This document shows positions 7,301-14,540 of a stretch of DNA of 14,540 nucleotides, piece after piece. Where the stretch lies: positions 1-14,540 of the forward strand of contig JBDQGY010000101.1 of the NCBI GenBank assembly GCA_040265175.1, in the 5' to 3' direction. The position numbers were made by a program, and so were the translations under genes. Origin of the DNA: JAAZXR01 sp040265175 (GTDB lineage Bacteria > Myxococcota_A > Polyangia > Nannocystales > Nannocystaceae). Position 1 is the first letter of the stretch. Each line of letters begins with the position of its first letter. Below the pieces are notes generated by a model. The model saw only the letters and a list, made by a program, of their open reading frames with translations. It did no database searches and was not told where the DNA came from.

Positions 7301-10300
7301 GCTCCTCGTTCGCGAAGAGCGCGTCGGCTTTGGTGCGAAGCAACTTGATACGTACGTCGTCATCAGTGACCGCCTTCAATTCATCGTCGATGAGGGAGAG
7401 GGCGTCCTCGGCGCGACCCACCCCAATATAAAGTCGTTTGAGCGGGTCGAGGAACGAGAGGTCCGACGGGTCGATTTGCTTCGCCCGCTCCCAGCACTGG
7501 ATCGCGCGGGCAGGGAGATTCAGGTGTTCCTCGTAGACTCCCGCCATGAGCACGTTGGCGTGCCTCACGAAATCGTCGTCCTCGATGTTCTCGAGCGCTG
7601 TCTTGAGGACGTCGATTCCCTTCGGCCACTCCTCGCGGCGGAAGCGTACTTGCGCCAGGGAGGCCGGAGCGCGTTGATATCCCGGGAACTCACGGATCAA
7701 CTTCACGAGTCGCGTGATGCACTCGTCGCTGTCGTCAAGCTCATTTGCGTAGCGCTCGGCGATGGAGACCGCCTGATCGACGTAGGCGTCCTCGGACAGC
7801 GAGCTTTTGGCAGACTGCAGCCGCGTTGACTGCCATGTCAACGAGGCAACGAGATCACCAGATTCCTCGAGGAGTTTAATGTACGCGTCGAGGCTCGCCG
7901 TATCGCCGGCGTCGAGGGAGCAGATGTTCTCGTAATGTGCGAGGGCTGCAGCGCGGTCGCCGGCAACTTCATACATCTGTGCCAAGGTTCGTCGAAGCGT
8001 GAGCGACGCGGAGGGGGAGGCGAGGTCGCTGAGGATGCGCTCGTAGGAATCGCGCTTGGTGGCGTCGCCGCCGTGACGTCCCGTCGCCGCATCAAAGTCG
8101 TTCATGAGCGCGTCTTGGAGCTCGAAATCGATGAGCGCGCGCTCAAGGAGGGCGAGCGCCTTGGTTGGTTCATGAGCTCCGTATTCCCACATTCGCGCGG
8201 CGGCTCGCAGCGCTTCAATTCGCGTGTCCTCCAAGAGTTCGCCCGCTGCTTGATATCGCTGCGCGACGAAGGTCCACGCGTCGACCGGCTCAGCGAGGGC
8301 AGGGACGAGTGGCTCTTGCAGCACCGGCGCTGGAATCGTCCTCGCGCGGGCGCTCGCCGAGGTGTCAACGGGGCCGTCGCTTGTCCCTGCGGGTGCAGAC
8401 TTTCGCCGTGGGGGGCGTGAGCGCGCTGGGGGGGCAGGCCGAGTCGAAGGGGAGTCCGCGGGCGTCGCCGGAGAATCGTCGATTGAGTCGAGTTCCTCGA
8501 GTTCTTCAAGCTCTTCAATCTCTTCGAGCTCTTCGAGTTCTTCGAGTTCTTCGATCTCCACGCTCTCGAACTCCACGCTCTCAAGCTCCTCCTCCTCGAT
8601 CATCTCAATGACGCTGCTCGAGGCTTCGTCGATGATTTCAACGGGCGCTGGATCGCGGTTGATGGGGAACGCGCGGGAGGTCGGTGAACCGATGGTGACT
8701 GGTGAGGTCTCGGCGCGGCCCCATCGCTCGGCGTCCTTGGGCTCTGGAGCTTCACAGCTCGGCAGGCGCAACGAGCGTCCTTGTGCGTCGACGACATCGT
8801 CTTCTAGGACCAAATCCACAGAGCCGGCGAGCGCCCAAATTTTGGAGGTGTGCGGATCGAGGTCGTCAGGGTCCCCAGGGAGCGTGGGGGTCACCTCCCA
8901 CGCCGCGAGTTCGGAGCGAAGGGCGAGGTCTGGTCGCTTGAAGTCGTTTTCGAAGGCCTCAGAGATCGCGGTGCGGGCGTCATCTCGGTCCTGGGACGAC
9001 GCTGCGTTCTGTAGCACGAGGCCGTGGGCGATGAGCGCGTGGTAGTGACTGCTTGCTTCTTCGGCGCGGGAGAGCGCGGTGCTCAAGCGATGGGCGTTGT
9101 TGGGCTGCAGGCTGAGCGCCCGGAGCGCCTCCACCGCGGCGCCCTCGTGATCGTCGAGTTTGGTGGCTCGAACCGCAGCGCGCGCATCGAAGACGTCGAC
9201 CTTGTCGTCGGCGGAGAGCGTGTCCCATGAAAGCTTCGTCTCTAGCGCGGCGAGCAGGGCGAGGCTGCCTACGTTGACGCCGGCATAGCGATCCGCGGCG
9301 ACGTCGTTGACGCGGTCCGCGAGCTCCTCAATGTCCATGAACAGGCTCGAGGCGGCGGGTCCTCCGCCAAGCCCAGCGACGGTCAAACGGAGCGCCGCGA
9401 GGTGGTCGCCTGATTTCTCCGACAACATCGTCGCTGCGCTGCGGATGTCTGCCACCGCCGCGTCCACGTCTCCCCCGTTGATTCGTGCTGTGGCGCGCGC
9501 GCCGAGGTGATCGGCGAGTCGACCCCACTGGTCGGTCTTTTCCGCCACGATCTGCATGTGGGCGATCAGCGTGTCTTGATGCGCATGTGAAAATGCGAGG
9601 AGAGCGCTCACCTGTTCAAGACAGTTGAAGGCGCGCGGCCCGTCATTGAGAGCGTCGAGGCAAAGCTCGCTGAAGGCGATGGCGTGCGCCACGGCGTCTT
9701 CCGGCGGCGCTGTGTTGATACGCCGCTCGAGGAGGCGTGCCTTCGCTTCGTGGAGTTGATGTCGCTCGCACAGCTCCTCTATTTGCTCTTCGGCCGCGGC
9801 CTGCTCATCCGAGGCTTTCACGCGCTCCAAAAGTTCTACGGCGCGGTCGGGATCCGCGAGCTCGTCAGTGCACACCTGACTCGCCTCTTGCAGCAAGGTG
9901 GCTGCGAGGCTCAAGTGGTCTTCGAGCGCGGGGACCTTGCTCGCGCGATCCATGGTCGCCACGAACCCCTCCCAAAGGTCAAACTCCTCTGCCAGTCGGC
10001 GCAAAGCGTGGAGCGCCGCCGCGGCGGGGTCTTGGTGAGGATCAAAGAGTTCGTACTGTCGCTCGGCCCACTCGTAAGCCGCGGGTCCATCGACGCAATA
10101 CTCTTCAAAAGTGCTGGAAATGACGGCGCAGTAGTCGTACTGACGCTGCAAGTCGTTGTCGCTTTGGGCCTCGTCGAATTGTGAACGGTACTGAGAGACG
10201 AGCCATGTCCAACGCTCATTGGCGCGGGAGAGGTCAAGCATTGACTCGCGCACCTTGGCGTTGTCGGGATCCATCGCGAACGCCGCGGCCAGGCTCTCTT

Positions 10301-13300
10301 GGGCGGCGGAGAGGTCGAGGAGTCGGTTCGCTTGAATCTCAGCCCGCTGGAGCAGGCCGTCAAGTCGATCTCCCACCTTCGTTGAGGCCTCCTGGCGGGA
10401 GGCGATGATCTCGAGGGCGCGGCTGAATCGATGTGAGGTCTCAAGGAGGCGAAGCTCGCGCGCTCGGAGCACCTCGCTGGTGGGGTTGGCGTCAAGGCCA
10501 CGCAGCGCGGCCGTGAGCGCGCCGAGGTGGTCGCCCGTCTCGGTGCGCGCGTCGATAACCTTCTCAAAGAGAGGCACCGCGCGGTCGGGTGTCGTGTCTG
10601 CGGACAACAAGGCGAACTCGGCGTAGAGCACCACGCCGTGGTGGTCTTCGGCGCTCTCAAAGCAGTCCATGATGCGTAGATTGAGTTCGCTCCCGCCGTC
10701 GACCAACTCACGAGACGCCGCGACGAGTACGGCGGCCGCGTCGTCCGGGCGGTCGAGATGTTCGACCAGATAGTTTGCGCGCTCGGAGGCGAGGCTCCAT
10801 GTCTCACCTTCGGTGTCTGCAGTCGCCTGGAGATGCTCGAGGACCACGCACAGATGCGCGAACAGGTCTTTCTCTCGGTAGATGTCGGCGAGGGCTTGGA
10901 GGGCGCCGCGATGATCGTCTCGGAGTTCGAGCGCCCGCTCAAACGCTGCTTGCGCGCGGTCGACGTCGAGCAGTCGGTCACGTGCCAACCATCCGAGCCG
11001 GAGCGCGTAGTCGAGTTGTCGAATCTTCGGCGTTGACTCAGCGTTTCCTGCGGTTTCGAGGAGCTCGGCGAGGGCGTCGTCGGGGCCGTTGGCGTTGTAG
11101 TAGCTCGCGAGGGTGTCGACAATCTCAAGATTGGACGGATCGAGGCCGTGGAGTTGCTTCCAGATTTTGAACGCGAGGTCCTCTCGCTTGAGTTGGAGAC
11201 CGGCGATGCGGGCCATCCGGCGCAGGAGCGCCATTTTGTCTTCGAGGGATTCAAGCACCTTGACCTCGGAGCTCATCACCTTCAGCAGCAGGTTCCATTG
11301 TTGGCGCTCTTGGTGGATCAGCTGCAGCCGATGCATCGCCTCGATGTCGGAGGGGTTCTCCTCAAGGATGGTCTCGCAGGCCCAGATCGCGCGATCTGGC
11401 TCTTTGAGGATGTGATGCCAGAGTTCGCCGAGTCGTCGAAGGAGTGCACCTCGCTCCGTTCGGCTTCGCGAGCGCTCATATTGCGCTTCGAGCATCTCGA
11501 CCACCTCGTCGTAGCGACCGGCGCGGTCATAGAGCGCGGTCAAGGCACGCTGGCTTTGTCGGTCATCAGGCGAGGTCTCGAGAATCTCTCTATATAGTTG
11601 AATCGCCCGCTCTGGATCCACTTGGCGGTCGCGATAGATCTGGACGAGGCGTTTTAATATGGAGACCCTGCTTTTGAGATCGGTGGTGCGTGCGAGCTCG
11701 GCCTCCTGCACCTTGACCATGTTGTCCCACATGCGCGACCGCTTCTCGATGCGGCTGATTTGAGTCGCGGGCCGTGAATCGCCAGGGGAGTGCTCGGCGA
11801 GTCGCCGCCATGCGTCGAGCGCCCCGCTCACATCACCGATCCGTCGCTCGCAGATGTCGGCGAGCTCGACAAACTCTTCAGCGAAGGCCGGGTCGGACAA
11901 CGGGCCGTCTGCGCCCTCGTTCTCGGCCTGTTCGATCTGGTACAAAATGACATCCCGCAGGTAGGCCCAGTTCTGCTTCCTGCGCCAATGCTCCTTGTAT
12001 CCTTCAAATGCCTCCGTATGAAACGGATCGCGGGCGAGGATGGCGTAGAAGAAGTGAGCGGCGCGCTCGTCATTGTCGAGGTGGTCGCGGTAGGTCTGCG
12101 CGGCGCTGAGCAAGGTGTCCACGTCGAGCTCGTCGTCGAGGACTTCATGTTGTGCCTCGAGCAACGCGGTATACGCGGTCCAGTCCGACATGTCCTTGTA
12201 GATATCCGACAGCGCCTTCCATGCGCTCCCGTCCGGAGACTGGAACTGGCGCACCTTTTCAAAGCAGATGCGGGCGTCTTCTCGGCGAGCTAGCCGGGTG
12301 TAGAGGTTCTGTGCGCGGCGCAAAAGAACGTCGCGTGCGAGTTCGTCATCGGCGACCTCGAGCCACGTGACGTAGTGCTCGTCGAGCTGGATCCACATCT
12401 CTCGCTCGACGAGAATCGACTCCAACGTCTCGAAGGCTTCGCGGGAGCGGCCGTCAATGCCGAGCGCGCGACGAAGGAGGAGCGTCGCGGCGTCGAGTGC
12501 GTCAGCCCGGAGCGCCGCGCGACCTGCCTTGACGAAGACCGAGGCAGCCTTGGCGCGTCCCTCTTCGGAACTCTTTCCAGACTCCAGATACAAGAGACCG
12601 AAGGCTCGGAGCGCCTCGTAGTTATCTGGGTTGATCTTGATTGCGGCTTGGAGGTGGCGCGCCGCGCTCGCGACGTCGTGGCTGTATCCGAGTAGGATTC
12701 GTGCGACCCGGACGTGGAAATCAGCGAGCGTGTTTTGATCGTCGCATCCAACGTCGATGGCGCGGGCCAAAACGGCCTGCGCGTCCTCGAGCATCCCCGC
12801 GGCGTGGGTGACGGAGGCCAAGCGGTCGCTGCAGTCGGCCCGGCCCGGATCCAGCTCGAGACATTTTGTCCAGGCCTCGATGGCTTTGGCTGGGTTTCGG
12901 AGCTCATCGAGCGCGAGATCACCGAGGATCGCGAACTTGTCCACCGCGACGGTCTCGTCCCACCGGTCTTGGGTGAGTTGCCACTCCAATAACATTGCCA
13001 GGCGAGTGTGATCGGCGGCGGCGGCGAGACCCTTCTCCAAGGCGTCTGCCAAAGCGTGCGCCTCGGGTTGGCGCTGAAGGGCGCGTGCCAAGGCGTGATT
13101 GGCGGCGTCTAGGTCACCGAGCCGGTCGGCGTAGATCGACGCGGCGCGCTGCGCAAGGTCGGTGGCGCGGGAGACATCTTCAGTCCGGGCGGCGCCCAGC
13201 ATCAAGGTGTCCGCAAGTTGAGCGTCGTCCTTCGATTCTTCAAGCTCCGCGATGGCGGTTTCAAGAGCGGAGTCGCTGAACGATTTGGCGAGCGTTTGAA

Positions 13301-13367
13301 GAGTTGCGCCGCCCTTCGCGAGCAGAGGGAAGTCGGTAGGGCATAAAAGGTCTAGGAGATCATCCAT
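4314..13367 (-). CDS. Giant tetratricopeptide-repeat (TPR) protein, 3017 residues
   Basis: An uninterrupted 9-kb gene for a helical-repeat scaffold protein. TPR motifs (small/large residues ending ..A..LDP followed by a Leu/Tyr/Ala pattern) recur throughout. Clear examples lie near residues 160-180, 240-265, 586-630, 802-846, 1954-1993, 2242-2340, 2400-2440 and 2678-2733. A non-TPR linker (about 1557-1690) contains a run of Glu-Glu-Leu triplets (1605-1626) followed by a Pro/Arg/Ser-rich stretch, dividing the protein into two TPR blocks. The last 280 residues (from about 2736) form a different domain with no catalytic motif that I can identify (no HExxH). No signal peptide or membrane segment is seen, so it is probably cytoplasmic. 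TPR arrays hold protein partners, and very long ones are known in myxobacteria and relatives, but the partner here is unknown. The start ATG at 13367 has only a weak ribosome-binding site. It is the first gene of a probable operon with the coupled protease. Confidence 0.92.
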   Translation of the reverse strand: MDDLLDLLCPTDFPLLAKGGATLQTLAKSFSDSALETAIAELEESKDDAQLADTLMLGAARTEDVSRATDLAQRAASIYADRLGDLDAANHALARALQRQPEAHALADALEKGLAAAADHTRLAMLLEWQLTQDRWDETVAVDKFAILGDLALDELRNPAKAIEAWTKCLELDPGRADCSDRLASVTHAAGMLEDAQAVLARAIDVGCDDQNTLADFHVRVARILLGYSHDVASAARHLQAAIKINPDNYEALRAFGLLYLESGKSSEEGRAKAASVFVKAGRAALRADALDAATLLLRRALGIDGRSREAFETLESILVEREMWIQLDEHYVTWLEVADDELARDVLLRRAQNLYTRLARREDARICFEKVRQFQSPDGSAWKALSDIYKDMSDWTAYTALLEAQHEVLDDELDVDTLLSAAQTYRDHLDNDERAAHFFYAILARDPFHTEAFEGYKEHWRRKQNWAYLRDVILYQIEQAENEGADGPLSDPAFAEEFVELADICERRIGDVSGALDAWRRLAEHSPGDSRPATQISRIEKRSRMWDNMVKVQEAELARTTDLKSRVSILKRLVQIYRDRQVDPERAIQLYREILETSPDDRQSQRALTALYDRAGRYDEVVEMLEAQYERSRSRTERGALLRRLGELWHHILKEPDRAIWACETILEENPSDIEAMHRLQLIHQERQQWNLLLKVMSSEVKVLESLEDKMALLRRMARIAGLQLKREDLAFKIWKQLHGLDPSNLEIVDTLASYYNANGPDDALAELLETAGNAESTPKIRQLDYALRLGWLARDRLLDVDRAQAAFERALELRDDHRGALQALADIYREKDLFAHLCVVLEHLQATADTEGETWSLASERANYLVEHLDRPDDAAAVLVAASRELVDGGSELNLRIMDCFESAEDHHGVVLYAEFALLSADTTPDRAVPLFEKVIDARTETGDHLGALTAALRGLDANPTSEVLRARELRLLETSHRFSRALEIIASRQEASTKVGDRLDGLLQRAEIQANRLLDLSAAQESLAAAFAMDPDNAKVRESMLDLSRANERWTWLVSQYRSQFDEAQSDNDLQRQYDYCAVISSTFEEYCVDGPAAYEWAERQYELFDPHQDPAAAALHALRRLAEEFDLWEGFVATMDRASKVPALEDHLSLAATLLQEASQVCTDELADPDRAVELLERVKASDEQAAAEEQIEELCERHQLHEAKARLLERRINTAPPEDAVAHAIAFSELCLDALNDGPRAFNCLEQVSALLAFSHAHQDTLIAHMQIVAEKTDQWGRLADHLGARATARINGGDVDAAVADIRSAATMLSEKSGDHLAALRLTVAGLGGGPAASSLFMDIEELADRVNDVAADRYAGVNVGSLALLAALETKLSWDTLSADDKVDVFDARAAVRATKLDDHEGAAVEALRALSLQPNNAHRLSTALSRAEEASSHYHALIAHGLVLQNAASSQDRDDARTAISEAFENDFKRPDLALRSELAAWEVTPTLPGDPDDLDPHTSKIWALAGSVDLVLEDDVVDAQGRSLRLPSCEAPEPKDAERWGRAETSPVTIGSPTSRAFPINRDPAPVEIIDEASSSVIEMIEEEELESVEFESVEIEELEELEELEEIEELEELEELDSIDDSPATPADSPSTRPAPPARSRPPRRKSAPAGTSDGPVDTSASARARTIPAPVLQEPLVPALAEPVDAWTFVAQRYQAAGELLEDTRIEALRAAARMWEYGAHEPTKALALLERALIDFELQDALMNDFDAATGRHGGDATKRDSYERILSDLASPSASLTLRRTLAQMYEVAGDRAAALAHYENICSLDAGDTASLDAYIKLLEESGDLVASLTWQSTRLQSAKSSLSEDAYVDQAVSIAERYANELDDSDECITRLVKLIREFPGYQRAPASLAQVRFRREEWPKGIDVLKTALENIEDDDFVRHANVLMAGVYEEHLNLPARAIQCWERAKQIDPSDLSFLDPLKRLYIGVGRAEDALSLIDDELKAVTDDDVRIKLLRTKADALFANEEQRDEWASAAQEILALDNEDDATRLRLVEYWVKQRNLDEAEQTLRARLGTLDSGTSAHLTIGLRLVNFAAQQRRDKAEAFRQLEDLEQAHDSKNDLRRARTAIARAFDDLEMLIAVLSEAEDAESWLEAGSISLFRTKNLPKARELLERVIEHEISQETDGPARLLSASESMAKLYEAEGRTEEVVAYLENLLTREGVPDAVIARILSLLAEREFAATGDLASARQRFEGALEANPNELSALTGLARLLASAGRHAEALPFAERAMELLPDESDAELKVDGLLVFSDVVGSLGKHGEAYRKLTAALREQPDDPRLRLGIAQNRMDASRYKDVVASAEQLRQWLEGRDREQIAAQDRRTCARTLALAARAERELGREEPAMTFVQAALELDPRAESALEQMLEMASQKDRFHDAFAAADTLRELATDAETSDELRLQMLSAGPLAVAAGEADDEILQRVSTRTLAVFEELIGELTASVEQGESRVELHNIVEAATSFALQENAVATALKSIDYLIDTCEDEARKFRLHLSAAEATSSERADVSLEHCLKALLIKPESPVATHLQLRALHALGRADEGFDVLRDRLPVADAASLSADERDALCDSMLFWASESSAAEDVALAIQSATALDSSRVSLEHRLKLAEALDGAGSDPQPALENHHQILLLSPTRSESLRAVARISQQRGDLLTAFAAHEVLLSLHPDDADSGAFLDSHQIKLEGASAPEEDLSSTHLARPGGAGVPEVLEQVWAAAATEFVGHLSSHAYEDSDRISAVDDSKIARCWSSALKRTGATKAVLVLAEDDADGPLVTVSCQHPPLIRIAPRAESAERSVVIFSLLRALAMTRLPDLIFVGLAAEDKVRVLRAVFRVLHPRYARSRSSKDAGLRPLVQDLARTLPMKLSRSLGKVLEAGADEPFDTASWQRFAERRAVCFALGRTFELSDAFVSLGHPAALTDNERGDPELESMLAFHTSKACCAMRNSIGYRCVEKTSGTDGAAT
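8490..8552 (-). repeat. Seven tandem 9-bp units encoding Glu-Glu-Leu triplets
   Basis: The unit GAGTTCTTC (plus strand) is repeated seven times with small changes (GAGCTCTTC, AAGCTCTTC, AATCTCTTC). On the coding minus strand it gives a Glu-Glu-Leu/Ile run in the hinge of the TPR protein. Units are a multiple of three, so a gain or loss by slippage would keep the frame. Degenerate Glu-rich sequence continues to about 8610. Confidence 0.75.
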
Positions 13368-13573
13368 CGACGTTCGTTCACTTCAGTCCCATCGATCGCC
13401 ACACGAAAGAGAAGTGGCAAGATCGTGTCACGTCGGGAATGCTAGCACGCCAGCCCCTGACTTTGAGGGATGAATCGTCCGGGGTAGCGAGTCATGCGCT
13501 GTCTCGGGTGGAGGCCCAAAAACGAGTCGTCAATCGCGCATAAAACCAGGATTCAGGCCGCTCTGGCGATAGA
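13368..13573. other. Divergent intergenic region between TPR and M16 peptidase genes
   Basis: About 206 bp (296 bp if the M16 gene starts at GTG 13664) must contain promoters for both divergent genes. On the minus strand a TTGCCA element with a poor -10 match lies close to the TPR start, and a TGCTAGCAT extended -10-like element lies near 13436-13444. Neither is strong enough to call. No operator or hairpin stands out. Confidence 0.3.
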
Positions 13574-14494
13574 TTGTGGCCAGGTTTAGAGGTAGGTTCT
13601 CAGCCCTTGAAGACCCGGCGCACATCACCGTTGAGTTCGTATAACGACGGGGCAGAGATTCAGGTGAACCTCGACCACGTGTGGGCCAACGGAGCCCGAG
13701 TCGTCGCCGTGCAACCGCGTCGGCAGGGGCCGGGGATGGTGGCCTTGCAGCTTTGGGTTCGAGAGGGCACTTGCGGGGAGCGAGCTGGGGAGCATGGCGC
13801 GGCGCATTTTGTCGAACACATGTTGTTTAAGCCGCTGTCGGGGACTCCACAAGGAGACTTGGCGGTCGCCATCGAGGAACTAGGGGGCGACGTCAACGCC
13901 TTCACCTCTCATGATGAAACGGTGATTTATGCGTCCGTACCGAAAAAATATGCCGGCGCCGCGCTGCGTGCACTGTTGAGTCACAGCCTGCGTCCCGCGA
14001 TGCAGGCCGACGAGGTGGAGCAGGAGCGGGCTGTGATTTTGGAGGAGATATCGGAGTACGAAGACGATCACAGCTCCGCGGCCTCCGACAGTTTTATCGA
14101 GGCTCTGTTCGCAGGCTCTGGATATGGGCGTCCCATTCTCGGTCGGCGTGAGGAGGTCCGATCGCTGAGCGTCCTGCGGCTTCGCGCGTTTCATGAGCGC
14201 GTCTATGCTGGTGATGGCGTGGTTCTCGTCGTGGCTGGCGCGATGTCGGCCAAGGATGTGATGTCGTGCGCGTCGGGATGGCTCAGCGGGGGACTCCTCC
14301 ACCCCAAGCGCAGGTGCGCCTCATGGGTGCCTTCTCGCTGCCAGATCACAGCCCCTGTGGCGAGCTTCTTCGGCTTGTCCGCGCGCGGACGGCTCCGCGC
14401 CGGCAACGCTCGCAAGAGTGGCGACGCGCACGACATCACATCCTTGGCCGACATCGCGCCAGCCACGACGAGAACCACGCCATCACCAGCATAG
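13574..14494 (+). CDS. M16-family zinc metallopeptidase, N-terminal part; end is chimeric
   Basis: The authentic part is residues 1-234 (to 14275). It shows the inverted zinc motif HFVEH (His78, Glu81 and His82, directly followed by MLFKPLSGTP), and Glu158 in VILEEISEYEDD, 76 residues after the second His, as third zinc ligand. ELGGDVNAFTSHDET and YAGDGVVLVVAGAM are also typical of processing-peptidase and PqqL-like members. This is the catalytic half of an M16 peptidase; full-length members have 400-900 residues. After residue 234 the plus strand enters inverted sequence and the remaining 72 codons (to TAG at 14494) do not resemble the family. The true continuation, in family-like sequence, is read on the minus strand from 14421 to 14276. 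The start is uncertain: TTG at 13574 gives the longest frame, while GTG at 13664 (residue 31) begins just before the conserved domain. No strong ribosome-binding site is seen for either, and no signal peptide is visible. Confidence 0.85.
   Translation: MWPGLEVGSQPLKTRRTSPLSSYNDGAEIQVNLDHVWANGARVVAVQPRRQGPGMVALQLWVREGTCGERAGEHGAAHFVEHMLFKPLSGTPQGDLAVAIEELGGDVNAFTSHDETVIYASVPKKYAGAALRALLSHSLRPAMQADEVEQERAVILEEISEYEDDHSSAASDSFIEALFAGSGYGRPILGRREEVRSLSVLRLRAFHERVYAGDGVVLVVAGAMSAKDVMSCASGWLSGGLLHPKRRCASWVPSRCQITAPVASFFGLSARGRLRAGNARKSGDAHDITSLADIAPATTRTTPSPA
14157..14275 (+). repeat. Arm one of a perfect 119-bp inverted repeat
   Basis: It matches the reverse complement of 14422-14540 at every base. 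The arm lies inside the M16 coding region. The match stops at 14275/14276 (G against C at the partner base 14421). At the outer end it is limited only by the window edge, so the true repeat may be longer. Confidence 0.95.
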
Positions 14495-14540
14495 ACGCGC
14501 TCATGAAACGCGCGAAGCCGCAGGACGCTCAGCGATCGGA
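14276..14540 (-). pseudogene. Inverted partial copy and continuation of the M16 peptidase
   Basis: Read on the minus strand from the window edge, the frame first repeats the protein of arm one (RSLSVLRL to SAKDVMSCAS). It then continues without a break into PLLRALPARSRPRADKP, then GAVIWQREGTHEAHLRLGW and SPPLSHPD. That last part has the form expected of an M16 peptidase after its first subdomain (..H..LGW..P...HPD). The minus strand therefore carries the correct sequence downstream of residue 234, joined in the wrong orientation to the plus-strand gene at about 14275. The frame runs on to a stop at 14205, but below 14276 it only reads antisense through the original copy. Confidence 0.7.
14422..14540 (-). 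repeat. Arm two of a perfect 119-bp inverted repeat, ending at the window edge
   Basis: Exact reverse complement of 14157-14275, separated from it by a 146-bp spacer (14276-14421). There is no target-site duplication, transposase or recombinase nearby, and no mismatch in 119 bp, which points to a very recent event or an artefact. Confidence 0.95.

Noticed and set aside
8362..9045. 227-residue plus-strand frame with a long serine run
   Set aside because: The serine run is the antisense reading of the Glu-Glu-Leu repeat of the TPR protein. There is no other support for coding.
9911..11254. 447-residue frame on the minus strand
   Set aside because: It overlaps the giant TPR gene in another frame of the same strand. 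The product is rich in Ser, Arg, Thr and Pro with no motif, which is typical of an out-of-frame reading of GC-rich TPR sequence.
13606..13645. TATAAC at 13640-13645 as a promoter for the M16 gene
   Set aside because: No acceptable -35 box at 16-18 bp, and it lies inside the longest version of the reading frame.
14157..14540. Terminal inverted repeats of a transposon or a telomere hairpin
   Set aside because: The arms are M16 coding sequence, no transposase is present, and the spacer plus arm two are simply the continuous gene read backwards. A fold-back of a single gene explains everything.

Overview
The window is GC-rich and densely coded. It carries six recognisable protein-coding regions and no RNA genes, insertion sequences or CRISPR arrays that I can see. 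A giant (3017-residue) tetratricopeptide-repeat protein, a trypsin-like protease ending in a MYXO-CTERM-like tail (Cys motif, membrane segment, Arg-rich end) and a PhoB/PhoR pair together suggest a bacterium of the former Deltaproteobacteria, such as Myxococcota or Bradymonadota. This is inferred from family content only; there is no marker gene to settle it.

Layout. Almost everything up to 13367 is on the minus strand. In transcription order, the giant TPR gene (13367-4314) comes first. The secreted serine protease follows, with its favoured start overlapping the TPR stop as ATGA (4317-3358). After a 148-bp gap come a PhoB-type response regulator (3209-2514) and a PhoR-type histidine kinase (2517-610), again joined by an ATGA overlap. 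A 380-bp AT-richer stretch with several palindromes (230-609) holds a strong sigma-70-type promoter. That promoter drives a 64-codon reading frame (229-35) that looks like the N-terminus of a sigma-70-family factor but meets a TGA stop. On the plus strand, divergent from the TPR gene, an M16 zinc peptidase begins at about 13574.

How the genes may work together. The kinase and regulator form a complete phosphorelay: sensor domain, PAS, HisKA, HATPase, then receiver and winged helix. Their signal and targets cannot be read from the sequence, and no pst/phoU genes are adjacent. The TPR protein has no signal peptide or membrane segment and looks like a cytoplasmic scaffold made of two TPR superhelices joined by an acidic, proline-rich hinge. 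The coupled protease would be exported and held at the cell surface, so the two products probably end up in different compartments.

The right end needs caution. Positions 14157-14275 and 14422-14540 are exact reverse complements (119 bp, cut by the window edge). The 146 bp between them continues the M16 protein correctly only when read on the minus strand. The sequence therefore folds back on itself at about 14275. This is most simply an amplification or assembly chimera at a contig end, and less likely a real inverted duplication. The plus-strand M16 reading frame beyond residue 234 should not be trusted.
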